From Kribbella antibiotica (GTDB lineage: Bacteria; Actinomycetota; Actinomycetes; Propionibacteriales; Kribbellaceae): a DNA stretch of 64,000 bases. Every line of letters begins with the position of its first letter. Position 1 is the stretch's first letter. The stretch is taken from the NCBI RefSeq assembly GCF_004349055.1, contig NZ_SMKX01000033.1, forward strand, positions 1 through 64,000, in the 5' to 3' direction. Under the pieces are notes generated by a model. It was not told where the DNA came from, did not search any database, and saw nothing but the letters and a program-made list of their open reading frames with translations. This document shows positions 33,900 to 42,219 of this stretch, piece after piece. A program made the position numbers and the translations under genes.

Positions 33900-35084
33900 T
33901 CAGATGAACAAGAAATTCGGGTGTGGGTGCATGAGGAAGTCGTGATGCGAGATGTTCCACGCGTACGCCCCCGCCATCGCGAAGACTATCCGGTCCCCGG
34001 CGCGTACCTCGGCGACCGGAATCCCCTGTGCCAGAAGGTCTTTCGGCGTACACAGCTGACCGGTCAGCGAGATCTGCCCAGTCGCCGACGGACGCGGCCA
34101 CGGGTGGGACCACTCCTGCACTGGTACGACGACGAATGGCTGATCGTGACCTTTTGTCGCCGGAGTCCGCAGGTGATGCGTACCACCCCGGACCACGGCG
34201 AAAGGCTCACCCTGACTCGTCTTCACGTCAAGAACTTCGGTCGTGTAGAAGCCGCAGTACGCCGTCAACGCGCGCCCAGGCTCGATCCGAAGCCGCAGCT
34301 CCGGTCGCCGGTCAAGCAACTTCGCCAAACCGACACCGAACTCGACCCAATCGAAACGCGCCGCGGGCTCGGCGTAGTCGACCGCCATCCCGCCACCGAT
34401 GTTGACTTCGTCGAACCGGAGTCCGTGCTTCGCCGCCAGCGCAGCCGACCAGTTCACGATCTGCTCGGCCACCGCCAGATGCTCAGCCGCGCTCAGACCG
34501 CTGCCCAGGTGCGCGTGGATGCCGCGCAGCCGGAGCTGCTGACCGATCGGACCAGCCAGCAACTCCAGCGCCCTCGCGACATCGGACGGATCGAGGCCGA
34601 ATGGGCTCGGCCGCCCGCCCATCGCCAGCGCGACCGACTCGAGCGAGCCCTCCGCCACCGGCACGTTCACCCGCAGCATGACGTCGACCTGCTGCTCGTT
34701 ACCCAGCGCGGCCGCGAGTTGATACAGCTCCTGCACGCTCTCCAGATGCCACCGATGCACCCCCGCCTCAACCGCCGCAGCGATCTCGGCGGGCGTCTTA
34801 CCCGGTCCCCCGAAGGCGAGCGGCGCACCGGGCGCCACCTGACGCACGTGTGCCAACTCGCCTGCGCTGGACACCTCATAGCCGTCCACCGCGTCCCGCA
34901 GCGCCTCCAGTACGGCGGCCTCCGGGTTCGCCTTGGCCGCGTAGTACAACTCGACTCCCGCTGGCAGCGCCGCCCGGACCGCCGCGGCATGGACGCGCAG
35001 CGCACCCAGGTCGTAGACGTAGGCGGGCAGAGCGTCGGTCGGTAGACCAGCGGCGTACTCGCGGACGTTAGGAGTGACCGTCAC
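33900..35084 (-). CDS. Type III PLP-dependent decarboxylase of the siderophore operon
   Basis: 394 aa from the GTG at 35082-35084, which overlaps the upstream stop (GTGA). It is an alanine-racemase-fold barrel with the PLP lysine K51 in LYYAAKANPEAAVLEAL, a phosphate-binding HAHLGSGL, IEPGRALTAYCGFY, and the C-terminal catalytic Cys region LTGQLCTPKDLL. It is related to ornithine/diaminopimelate decarboxylases and to SbnH, which makes an amine building block from a citryl-amino acid intermediate in staphyloferrin B. It is the last gene of the siderophore operon, so it probably decarboxylates an amino-acid unit free or on the growing siderophore. Confidence 0.88.
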   Translation of the reverse strand: MTVTPNVREYAAGLPTDALPAYVYDLGALRVHAAAVRAALPAGVELYYAAKANPEAAVLEALRDAVDGYEVSSAGELAHVRQVAPGAPLAFGGPGKTPAEIAAAVEAGVHRWHLESVQELYQLAAALGNEQQVDVMLRVNVPVAEGSLESVALAMGGRPSPFGLDPSDVARALELLAGPIGQQLRLRGIHAHLGSGLSAAEHLAVAEQIVNWSAALAAKHGLRFDEVNIGGGMAVDYAEPAARFDWVEFGVGLAKLLDRRPELRLRIEPGRALTAYCGFYTTEVLDVKTSQGEPFAVVRGGTHHLRTPATKGHDQPFVVVPVQEWSHPWPRPSATGQISLTGQLCTPKDLLAQGIPVAEVRAGDRIVFAMAGAYAWNISHHDFLMHPHPNFLFI

Positions 35085-38002
35085 CGCTCGCCCTGCGCTG
35101 TGGCATGCTCTGCCGCCGCTGCGAGCACCGACTCGGCAATCGGCGACGGCAGGCGAACGTAGCCGGCGCTCCGGTCCGGCAGCCGACCCCAGCGAGTCAG
35201 CATGTTGGTCTTCGCCGGCAGCGGCACACCGGCCAGCAGTGCAGCGAGGAGCGGCGGCCGTCCGTTCTCTTCGGAGTGCTCCTCGATCACGGCCCGCACC
35301 TCGGCCCACAGCCGTCCCTCAAGCTCCGGGCTGAGGTCAGCCACGGCGCCCAGCAGGTCCGAGATGTGGTTGACGAGCAGGCAGTACACAACCCGGTCCC
35401 AGCCGCGCTGAGCGTCGTACGTCATCGGACCGGCGACATCCGCCGGCAGACCAGCCAGCGTCTCCGCATGCAGCTCGTCGACCAGCTTGGTGCCTTCCAG
35501 GTCGCGGAAGAGCACCTGCACCGGCTGGTTGGCCGCGTCGACGCCGATCAGCACGTTCTGCAGGTGTGGCTCCAGCACCACACCATGGTCCAGGTACGCC
35601 GCCAGCACCGGCGGAACCAGCAGCCTCAGGTACGCCGCCCACCAGGACACGATCTCGGCGTCGTCCGCGTCTTCGAGCAGCAGCGAGATGTGCGCTGAGC
35701 TGGTCGCGTACTCATCAGCCACCGCAGCTGCCATCAACGGCGTCACACCAGGACGCAGTACGTCGCTCAGCCCGGTCCGCACGATCAGTCCGAAGCCCTC
35801 GTAGACAGGCAGGTCCATGGCGAGCGTGCGGAACGCAGGCTCCCGCAGTACGGCGGCACCTGGGAAGCGAACCGCCAGATCCGCCAGCACGGGCGCAAGC
35901 AGCCGGGTGAGCGCAACCGCACCGGTCATCTCGTACGCCGCGTTCTTCCGCAGGCAGTTGGTGATCCGGATGTTCAGGCTGAACTTGAGGAACACATCCG
36001 GACCGGCCAGCGTGCGCACGGACGAGGTCGGCGTGAACAGCGCACCCCCGACACCCAGGTCGATCACGTCACCCCGCTCCAGCGCGGCCTGGAACTGCGG
36101 GTTGTCTCGCACCATCGAGTACTGCCAGGGGTGCGCGGGCAGCAACCGGTAGCCGTCCGGCACTTCGCACAGCTCATCAAGCAGCGCAGTGATCTCCGAG
36201 TCAAGGCTCTCCTCGGCCAGCAGCTCCGGCCGCACGGCGAGGTAGCGCAACTGGAACGCAGCCCGCGACTCCGGCGCATACGCGGCCCAGTCATCGCGGT
36301 TCTCCGTGCGGGATTTCGGCGCCGGGTGGAAGCGGTGCCCGAACAGCATCGCCTGCTCCGACTCGAGGAACCGGTCCGGACCAGCAGGCCGGCTCCGGGT
36401 CAGGGCCCGGGTGACACCTTCGTGACTCGACTCGATCTGCGGCAGAAACTCCTCGTTCTCAAAGCCGCTGCGTAGCGCTAGCTCACGTCGTACCTGGTCG
36501 GCCAGCTCATGCCAGGTCAGCTCCGACCAGAACTCACCGTGCTCCTGGAACACCGGGCCAATGAACCTATGCGCACCGATCAACGCCGTACGGCGCAGCT
36601 CGACGCGTAGGAGGACTCCGGCGCGTGGGAGGCGAAGCAACAGCCAGCCGTCGTCGACTGCGCTCTGGTGCTCCGGACCGGAGACCTCGCGCAGCAGGCA
36701 GTTGAGCAGGGTGTGCGCGACCACATGGTCGGCACGCGGTACAGCCGTCGCAGCCGGGGGAAGGGACTGCATAACAGACATATGTGACTCCGAACGCGTA
36801 CGGGGACGAATGAGCAACGTGGCGGAAACGGCTGTGACCAAGGCGGCGGCGGTGCCGATCAGCACCGGCGCGGCTGCACCGAACACACTGTTCGAGACAG
36901 CGGCGACGGCACCGGCGGCGACCGCTCCGCCCTTGGAGAAGAATTCGACGGTACCGAACATCCGGCCGGGTGCACGTCCTCGCGCCGCGTCGGCGGCGAG
37001 GATCGAAAGGCACACCAGACCGAGCGTCAACCCGATACCAAGTAGTAGGCGCGCAACGACAAACCCGGGCAGCGTTTGAACCACTGCATGCGCAGCCAAA
37101 CCGAGCGCGACAAAGCCGAAACCGGCCGCGAGCCCTGCTCGCGAACGACCGACAAAACGCTGGTGACAGATCATTTTATGGGTGGCACTGGCCAACACGA
37201 GGTAACACAAGTGTGGCAAGGCGAACAGCACTCCGGCAAGGGCGCCTGAGGTATCAGGCATGCGCTTCTCGATCAGCGCGATCAGGTACGGGAAAGAGAT
37301 GATGGTTGCGAACACGAAGGCGAACTCGAAGAAATACAACAGCCTCAGTGTCCGCATCGGCGGCGGCGGTTGCGCCGGCAGCACCTCGTGCACTTCGACG
37401 GCCGAATGATCCGGCTCAGGCAGCAACACCAGCAGTACGGCGGCAGCCAGCGGCAGCACGGCCATGATCAGGTACTGCCGATGCGGCGAGACCCACGGGC
37501 TGAGTGAGCCGACCAGAATCGGTGCGACCACCAGCGCAGCCCGGGCACTCCCCTGCATCAGGGTCAGTGCCTTCGACAGCTTGTCGCCAGTGAGCGCCGC
37601 CGCGAGATAACCGTTGCTCGCAGCAAACGTTCCGCCGAGGAAGCCCTGCAGGACGAGTGCCAGCGTGAAGGCCAACAGGCTGTTCGCGAGGCCGGCGGCG
37701 ATGAACGCGATCGACAGACCGAGCTGGGCCCGAAGGAGCAGCCGCTTCCGGCCGTAGCGGTCGGCGAGACGGCCCCAGAACGGCGCCCCGATCGCACTGA
37801 AGACGGTCGGAACGACGTACAGGAGGCCGGCCCATTGGCCGGTCGGATCGCCGAGCGACGGCAGGATCTCAGTCAGGTAAGGCGGGAGGCCGAGCGCCGC
37901 GAACGATGCGACGAAGTAGCAGCCGGCGATTGCCGGGACGTGCATGCGGCTGAGGTGGGGCCGCGGTGCGGTGACGGGCGGTGCCGCCGCAAGAACTGTC
38001 AT
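35081..38002 (-). CDS. Fusion: MFS exporter joined to an IucA/IucC siderophore synthetase
   Basis: 973 aa in one uninterrupted frame. Residues 1-~400 are a complete 12-helix MFS transporter, with the loop 2-3 motif GRLADRYGRKRLLLRAQLGL and 'YLAAALTGDKLSKALTLMQG'. Residues ~408-973 are a complete IucA/IucC synthetase: DHVVAHTLLNCLLREVSG at its start, LLPAHPWQYSMV, FTPTSSVRTL, KFSLNIRITNCLRK, and a FhuF-like end. The two jobs are normally separate genes (e.g. sbnD with sbnE/sbnF). The fusion would tether the final condensation to the inner membrane next to the exporter. Starts and stops overlap both neighbours. A ribosome site and ATG at the junction may also give a free synthetase. Confidence 0.9.
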   Translation of the reverse strand: MTVLAAAPPVTAPRPHLSRMHVPAIAGCYFVASFAALGLPPYLTEILPSLGDPTGQWAGLLYVVPTVFSAIGAPFWGRLADRYGRKRLLLRAQLGLSIAFIAAGLANSLLAFTLALVLQGFLGGTFAASNGYLAAALTGDKLSKALTLMQGSARAALVVAPILVGSLSPWVSPHRQYLIMAVLPLAAAVLLVLLPEPDHSAVEVHEVLPAQPPPPMRTLRLLYFFEFAFVFATIISFPYLIALIEKRMPDTSGALAGVLFALPHLCYLVLASATHKMICHQRFVGRSRAGLAAGFGFVALGLAAHAVVQTLPGFVVARLLLGIGLTLGLVCLSILAADAARGRAPGRMFGTVEFFSKGGAVAAGAVAAVSNSVFGAAAPVLIGTAAALVTAVSATLLIRPRTRSESHMSVMQSLPPAATAVPRADHVVAHTLLNCLLREVSGPEHQSAVDDGWLLLRLPRAGVLLRVELRRTALIGAHRFIGPVFQEHGEFWSELTWHELADQVRRELALRSGFENEEFLPQIESSHEGVTRALTRSRPAGPDRFLESEQAMLFGHRFHPAPKSRTENRDDWAAYAPESRAAFQLRYLAVRPELLAEESLDSEITALLDELCEVPDGYRLLPAHPWQYSMVRDNPQFQAALERGDVIDLGVGGALFTPTSSVRTLAGPDVFLKFSLNIRITNCLRKNAAYEMTGAVALTRLLAPVLADLAVRFPGAAVLREPAFRTLAMDLPVYEGFGLIVRTGLSDVLRPGVTPLMAAAVADEYATSSAHISLLLEDADDAEIVSWWAAYLRLLVPPVLAAYLDHGVVLEPHLQNVLIGVDAANQPVQVLFRDLEGTKLVDELHAETLAGLPADVAGPMTYDAQRGWDRVVYCLLVNHISDLLGAVADLSPELEGRLWAEVRAVIEEHSEENGRPPLLAALLAGVPLPAKTNMLTRWGRLPDRSAGYVRLPSPIAESVLAAAAEHATAQGER
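36779..36791 (-). promoter_or_regulatory. Possible internal translation start at the MFS/synthetase junction
   Basis: On the minus strand GGAG (36791-36788) lies 6 nt before an in-frame ATG (36781-36779), codon 408, exactly where a stand-alone IucA/IucC protein would begin (MSVMQSLPPAA). It may be a remnant of separate genes or a functional second start. Confidence 0.5.
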
Positions 38003-39618
38003 CGCGCGAGCCGTAGGTAGTTGGGCCCGGTGGTGTAGTGCTTGTTGATATCGGCCGCGCCCGAACGCTGCTTGCTCAGCAGGGTGCCGGCCGTGACCAT
38101 CGCCTTGACCGGCAGCCGGTCGGCCTCCAGCAGGTCGGCGCGCAATGCGGCACCATCCGCGCCGAGGCGGTCGACGGCCTCGGTCAGGCGGGTGCGCAGG
38201 ATGCGGAGCAGTTCGTCGTCGGCCAGTGCGAAGGCGAGGGACGCCGTACAGAGGTGGATGGTGATGGTGGTGAAGAGATCGGTGAGGGCGCGGTCGTTGT
38301 CGCCGAACATCCGCGGGTCGGTGAAGTCACCGCGATCCGCGCAGCGCTGACGGTTGATCCGGAGACCGTCATTATCCTTGTAGAGCAAACGAATCCGGGT
38401 AGCACCGTCGACTCGATCGAAGATCACCGAGGTGTTCTGCTGGTGCGACTCGAGCGCGATCCCGTAGCCGAACAGCGTCGTCTGCCAGTCGAACAGCAGG
38501 GTGACGAACGCGTCGTACAGGTCGTGGATCTTGCCGTTGTAGAAGCGGTCGGCGAGATGATCGATGACGCGGCGCCCGCTCGGCGCCTTCGCGGCAAAGG
38601 CTGCCAGCGGGACGACCAGTGCATCGTCGAGGCCCGATGGGTAGCGGCGGAGCAGGACCGCGAAGAGCTCGTCGCCGCTCTCGTAGTACGTCTGCTCGTC
38701 GGCATTCAGGATCGTTGCTGCGAAACGCGCTTCGTGGTCGATGACATCGTGCATCAACCGCTCCCCCGCAGCACCGTCGACGAGCACGCCCGCCTTGATC
38801 GTCCGCCGGTTGCGCGCCCCCAGCGTGGCCGTTGCTATCGGCAACTTCAGGTGGAAACGCGGATCGTGGACGACGGCCACGGTCCGGGTCGACAACGTCG
38901 GTACGACGTCGAGATACGGAATCGGACCGAGGATGCCGTCGACCACCTCGGTCAGGGGATGCACCGGCAGCACCGTGTGGTCGACCAACTCGGGCAGCCC
39001 GATATCGGCGACAGTCGGCCACCACTCCGGCCAGTTCGCCTTCGCAGGCCCCGGTACGGCGACCCATCGCAGCTTGAAGGTCGGGTGGAACTCAGGCGTG
39101 TAAGCGCGAACCTGTTCCGGCGTCAGCCCGATGCGCCCCCGCGCGGTCGGATAAACGGGGTGGTCGAGGAACGCCGCCAACGTGTCGAACGCCAGCGAGC
39201 TCCCGAGTCCAGTCCAGGACGTCGGATCATCGCCGTACCGCTCCGCAAGCCCCGCCAGTACGTCGGCCTGGACGTCGTCATGCAGTTCCATCGTGGCCAG
39301 CGTCTGCCGGCACTCGTCCGCGAACGTGTCGTATCCGCCGCGGTCCTCCGGATCAGCGAGATCCCGCAGGGCGGCCAGGATCTCGTCGAGCGAAGTGAGC
39401 GCGGTCCCATTGACCTCAAGGAGCGGCAACCGAGCGCCGTACTCAGCCTGGAAGCCGTCTTCAACGACCGCGACGGCCAGCAGCCGCCCGCCGAGCTCCG
39501 ACTGAAGCCAGCGCCCGTCATCCATCTCGACGACCAATCCGCGAGTGCGCAACCCGAGCACATCTTCACGGATCAGAGACGAGAGGACACGCAATGCCAA
39601 CGTCGTAGCAGCCGTCAC
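37999..39618 (-). CDS. IucA/IucC family NRPS-independent siderophore synthetase
   Basis: 539 aa. It overlaps both neighbours as ATGA. Conserved NIS features are LPVHPLTEVVDG in place of the usual HPWQ block, VVPTLSTRTVAVV, FHLKLPIATATLGARNRRTI, the metal/phosphate-site region ALESHQQNTSVIFD, and LLYKDNDGLRIN. The N-terminal ~110 residues are shorter than in IucA. It activates a carboxylate (usually citrate or a citryl/succinyl intermediate) with ATP and condenses it to an amine or alcohol. The HPL variant places it apart from its fused partner, so the two probably catalyse different condensations. Confidence 0.9.
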   Translation of the reverse strand: MTAATTLALRVLSSLIREDVLGLRTRGLVVEMDDGRWLQSELGGRLLAVAVVEDGFQAEYGARLPLLEVNGTALTSLDEILAALRDLADPEDRGGYDTFADECRQTLATMELHDDVQADVLAGLAERYGDDPTSWTGLGSSLAFDTLAAFLDHPVYPTARGRIGLTPEQVRAYTPEFHPTFKLRWVAVPGPAKANWPEWWPTVADIGLPELVDHTVLPVHPLTEVVDGILGPIPYLDVVPTLSTRTVAVVHDPRFHLKLPIATATLGARNRRTIKAGVLVDGAAGERLMHDVIDHEARFAATILNADEQTYYESGDELFAVLLRRYPSGLDDALVVPLAAFAAKAPSGRRVIDHLADRFYNGKIHDLYDAFVTLLFDWQTTLFGYGIALESHQQNTSVIFDRVDGATRIRLLYKDNDGLRINRQRCADRGDFTDPRMFGDNDRALTDLFTTITIHLCTASLAFALADDELLRILRTRLTEAVDRLGADGAALRADLLEADRLPVKAMVTAGTLLSKQRSGAADINKHYTTGPNYLRLAR

Positions 39619-40814
39619 GGCTCGATCGTCCAGACGCTCTCAGCCACGAACTCCTCGGCGATCCGCCGCAGCGCGGCCCGATCCGGGCCGATGCCCTGGA
39701 TCACGCCGAGGTAGTCCCGGTTCGTGTTGTACAGCGGATGCGTCGCTCCGACCTCACGGAAGGTCTGGTAGGAGAGCGCGATCCCGTCGACCACCCGGTC
39801 GAACGGCTCCGGCGCCGCGGTCAGCGTCCCGGCCCGGTCTGCACAGATGTACAGGCTGTACGACGCCCGGTCGGCCCGCGCCCCGAGATCCGCCGGAAGC
39901 GGCTCGCCGAGGTGGATCCGCAGCACGTGCTCGAAATACGGAATGCCAAGGATGTCGACGAGCGCGAGATCCAGCCGGTCGCCGATCGAACGGTAGTTGA
40001 CCTCGATCAGCCGCGCCCGGCCATCCGCCTGGACCACGAACTCCGTGTGGCACGCGCCGAAGCCGACCCCGAGCGCATCGAGCTGGGCGAGCACCTGATC
40101 GGTGATCGCCGGCGGATGCGCACCGACAAACTCCAGCGACAGCTCGATGAACGCCGGCGGCTCGGAGATCGCCGTACGGAATGCACCGACGACCTGCCGC
40201 GTCGCACCGTCCCCGAGCGTCTCCAGCGTGTGCAGCTCACCGGTCAGGAACTCCTCGACCAGCAACGTGTCGTCCGGACGCCGCTCCCAGACACCTGCGG
40301 CAAACTGCGTCAGCCCGGCCAGGTCGTCAACCAGCGCAACATCCTCACTCGCGACCCCCTCGCGCGGCTTGACCACGCACGGAAAGGGAATGTCGGTGAG
40401 CGTCGATGCGTCCTGCCCCGGCGCGAGCTCAGCAGCCCAGACCGTGTCGACCCCGGCAGCGCTCAACCAGCGACGAGCCTCCGCCTTGTTCTTGGCCCGG
40501 TACGCCGCCTGCCAGTCCTTGCCGGGGAGTCCGAAGTACTGGGCAGCGAGCGCGGCCTGCGCCTGCAGGTGATCGCTATTGGTGAAGATCGCATCCGGCT
40601 TGTGGTGCCGTGAGATCTCCCCGATCACCGCGCGAAAGTCCCGGACCGAACAGTTCCGGATCTCCGGTGGGTGCGGAAAGTCCTTATAGGCTTCACGATG
40701 CGCATCGACCGAGTTGGTCAGCACGATGACTTCGAGCCCGAGGCGCGCGGCCGCGGGCAGGAACCCCTCGGTGACGGAGTCGGTCGGGTTGAGGGCGAGC
40801 AGGTACAACCGCAT
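39615..40814 (-). CDS. ATP-grasp ligase, first gene of the siderophore operon
   Basis: 399 aa from the ATG at 40812-40814 (AGGAGG is 11 nt before it). The frame extends 30 codons upstream, but that part overlaps the iron box region. The ATP-grasp core has 'LTDIPFPCVVKPREGVASED' (ATP-binding Lys), DTLLVEEFLTGELHTLE, and GRARLIEVNYRSIGDRLDLA with the Mg-binding Glu and Asn. It forms an amide or ester from an acyl-phosphate. It may build the amino-acid precursor or cap the siderophore. ATP-grasp enzymes are not part of the aerobactin or staphyloferrin routes, so the product may differ. Confidence 0.88.
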   Translation of the reverse strand: MRLYLLALNPTDSVTEGFLPAAARLGLEVIVLTNSVDAHREAYKDFPHPPEIRNCSVRDFRAVIGEISRHHKPDAIFTNSDHLQAQAALAAQYFGLPGKDWQAAYRAKNKAEARRWLSAAGVDTVWAAELAPGQDASTLTDIPFPCVVKPREGVASEDVALVDDLAGLTQFAAGVWERRPDDTLLVEEFLTGELHTLETLGDGATRQVVGAFRTAISEPPAFIELSLEFVGAHPPAITDQVLAQLDALGVGFGACHTEFVVQADGRARLIEVNYRSIGDRLDLALVDILGIPYFEHVLRIHLGEPLPADLGARADRASYSLYICADRAGTLTAAPEPFDRVVDGIALSYQTFREVGATHPLYNTNRDYLGVIQGIGPDRAALRRIAEEFVAESVWTIEP

Positions 40815-40856
40815 ACCGAACGAGTCCTCCTGAAGTGGGCGGGTGACTCGATCTTC

Positions 40857-40875
40857 TTCGGTAAGGCTATCCTTA
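40857..40875. promoter_or_regulatory. Iron box in front of the siderophore operon
   Basis: TTCGGTAAGGCTATCCTTA matches the IdeR/DtxR consensus TTAGGTTAGGCTAACCTAA at 15 of 19 positions by my count. Its core TAAGG-N4-CCTTA is symmetric. It is 42 bp before the ATP-grasp start, the position expected for repression by an iron-loaded DtxR-family protein. Confidence 0.75.
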
Positions 40876-41002
40876 GTCAATCCGAACGAGGAGAGGTCCG
40901 TCACGCCTTGCGCAACAAGCCGGGGCCAGACCGGGGTGGTGGGGCGGGGAAGGTATCAGTACCGCAAGGTTGCAGACCCCGGCTGTTCACCCACTTACTT
41001 GC

Positions 41003-41293
41003 TCAGCGCAACTTTGGCTGTGCCCGCACCACGACCTGCTTGTCGACCACCAGTTGGCTGCCGAGAACGAACCAGTTGTCCGGAACGCTCTCGCGCCGGA
41101 CGTTGTCCTCCGCGGTCCGCTCGAGGTAGTAGGCGACGCTGTAACCGCGCTGCTCGATCAGCGCCCGCACCTGGCCGACCCGCATCCCTTCGATCTTCAG
41201 ACCCGCCGGCGGATCATGCACGCCGGTGCTGCCCCTGTCCTGAGCTAAGTAGGTCATACCCGGCTTATGTCGCCAGGCCTGACCCGATTTCAC
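41003..41293 (-). CDS. Small hypothetical protein, possibly a truncated remnant
   Basis: 96 aa from a GTG at 41293, or 84 aa from the in-frame ATG at 41257. Codon use from ~41190 downward is clearly coding (high GC at third positions). The conserved-looking part is 'GMRVGQVRALIEQRGYSVAY' then 'VPDNWFVLGSQLVVDKQVVV' ending RAQPKLR. This resembles a PASTA-like binding module at the C-terminus of longer secreted proteins. There is no signal peptide, and the first ~30 residues look non-coding. It may therefore be the 3' remnant of a longer gene. No function assigned. Confidence 0.45.
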   Translation of the reverse strand: MKSGQAWRHKPGMTYLAQDRGSTGVHDPPAGLKIEGMRVGQVRALIEQRGYSVAYYLERTAEDNVRRESVPDNWFVLGSQLVVDKQVVVRAQPKLR

Positions 41294-41434
41294 TTCGCCC
41301 CGGGGTCAATCTCAGCTGAACCGTTGGTACATCGGCGTTGCAACGCGGACGTGCACGCACTGTGATCTCAGACCCGCGCCCAGCGCCTAGCATCGAACCG
41401 AAGGCAACTACTGAGCGTAGCGAAGGGTTTTCCG

Positions 41435-42205
41435 ATGAAGCCACTGATCGCAGCCGCACTCGCCCTTGTCATGGCAGCCCTCCCGGTCGCTCCAGCCGCG
41501 GCCGCACCGACGGCCAAGTGCGGTGCCCCGGTACTGAAGGTCTGGTACGACGCGAACCAGACGGGCTCCTGGGCGAACGCCTGGTTCGAGCCTGCCGCCG
41601 GTTGCAAGGGGCAACGGATGTCGGTGACCGGGCACATCTTCTGCGTGGAGGGCACCCCGCACAAGATCTACGCCGAGATCAAAGCGGGCAAGGCGCCGTT
41701 CGATACACCCTGGGTGGTACTGCCGAAGACCTGCCGGTCGTTCACCGCGGACGCGACCGCGGCGCCGACTCTTGCCTCCGACAACTGGGCCTGGCGTTAC
41801 GGCTACCCGCCGGGCAAGGCCGGGCCGCAACCGTCGAACGCCGCCGGCCAGAAGAACGTCGTCAGCAAGAAGGACGAGCGGTTCGTCGGCAAGAAGTGCG
41901 TCACCCTCTCCCCCGGCGGCATCGACAAGTTCACGGTGTGCGACGCGCAGTACGACAGCATGCAGATCAGCAATCGGCGGACCCACTTCGTCACCGCGAC
42001 ACCGAAGTGCCGGCTACTCGGACTGAACACCCGGCTGCGGGCCTCCAACGGAGCCGACAGCGATGAGGACACCCAGTTCGGGGTCGAGTGCCGGCAACTG
42101 GCCGCGGTTGTCTCCGGCGCGAAGAAGGCGAAGGTCACGGTCACGGTGCGTACTGCTTTCGGCGACCACCAGCCGATCGCGTCGTACGGGTTCGATCCGT
42201 TCTGA
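41435..42205 (+). CDS. Secreted hypothetical protein
   Basis: 256 aa. A signal peptide (MKPLIAAALALVMAALPVAP, then AAAAP) leads into a ~230-residue domain with eight or so cysteines (e.g. AKCGAPVLK, AAGCKGQRMS, HIFCVEG, KTCRSF, KKCVTLS, FTVCDAQ, PKCRLLG, VECRQLA), which suggests several disulfides outside the cell. Trp, Tyr and Gly content is high, as in extracellular binding domains. I do not recognise a family. It is a single gene with a 140-bp upstream gap, convergent with the acyltransferase-like gene. Confidence 0.7.
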   Translation: MKPLIAAALALVMAALPVAPAAAAPTAKCGAPVLKVWYDANQTGSWANAWFEPAAGCKGQRMSVTGHIFCVEGTPHKIYAEIKAGKAPFDTPWVVLPKTCRSFTADATAAPTLASDNWAWRYGYPPGKAGPQPSNAAGQKNVVSKKDERFVGKKCVTLSPGGIDKFTVCDAQYDSMQISNRRTHFVTATPKCRLLGLNTRLRASNGADSDEDTQFGVECRQLAAVVSGAKKAKVTVTVRTAFGDHQPIASYGFDPF

Positions 42206-42219
42206 CCGACCGGTAGACC

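Noticed and set aside
33921-35045. 374-aa open frame antisense to the PLP decarboxylase
   Set aside because: Opposite a gene with intact PLP-lysine and Cys motifs; no motif of its own.
38038-39714. 558-aa open frame antisense to the IucA/IucC gene
   Set aside because: It also runs across the junction with the ATP-grasp gene; composition is typical of antisense frames in GC-rich DNA.
41003-41293. Confident PASTA-domain assignment for the small protein
   Set aside because: Only one short module-like stretch and no second repeat; left as hypothetical.
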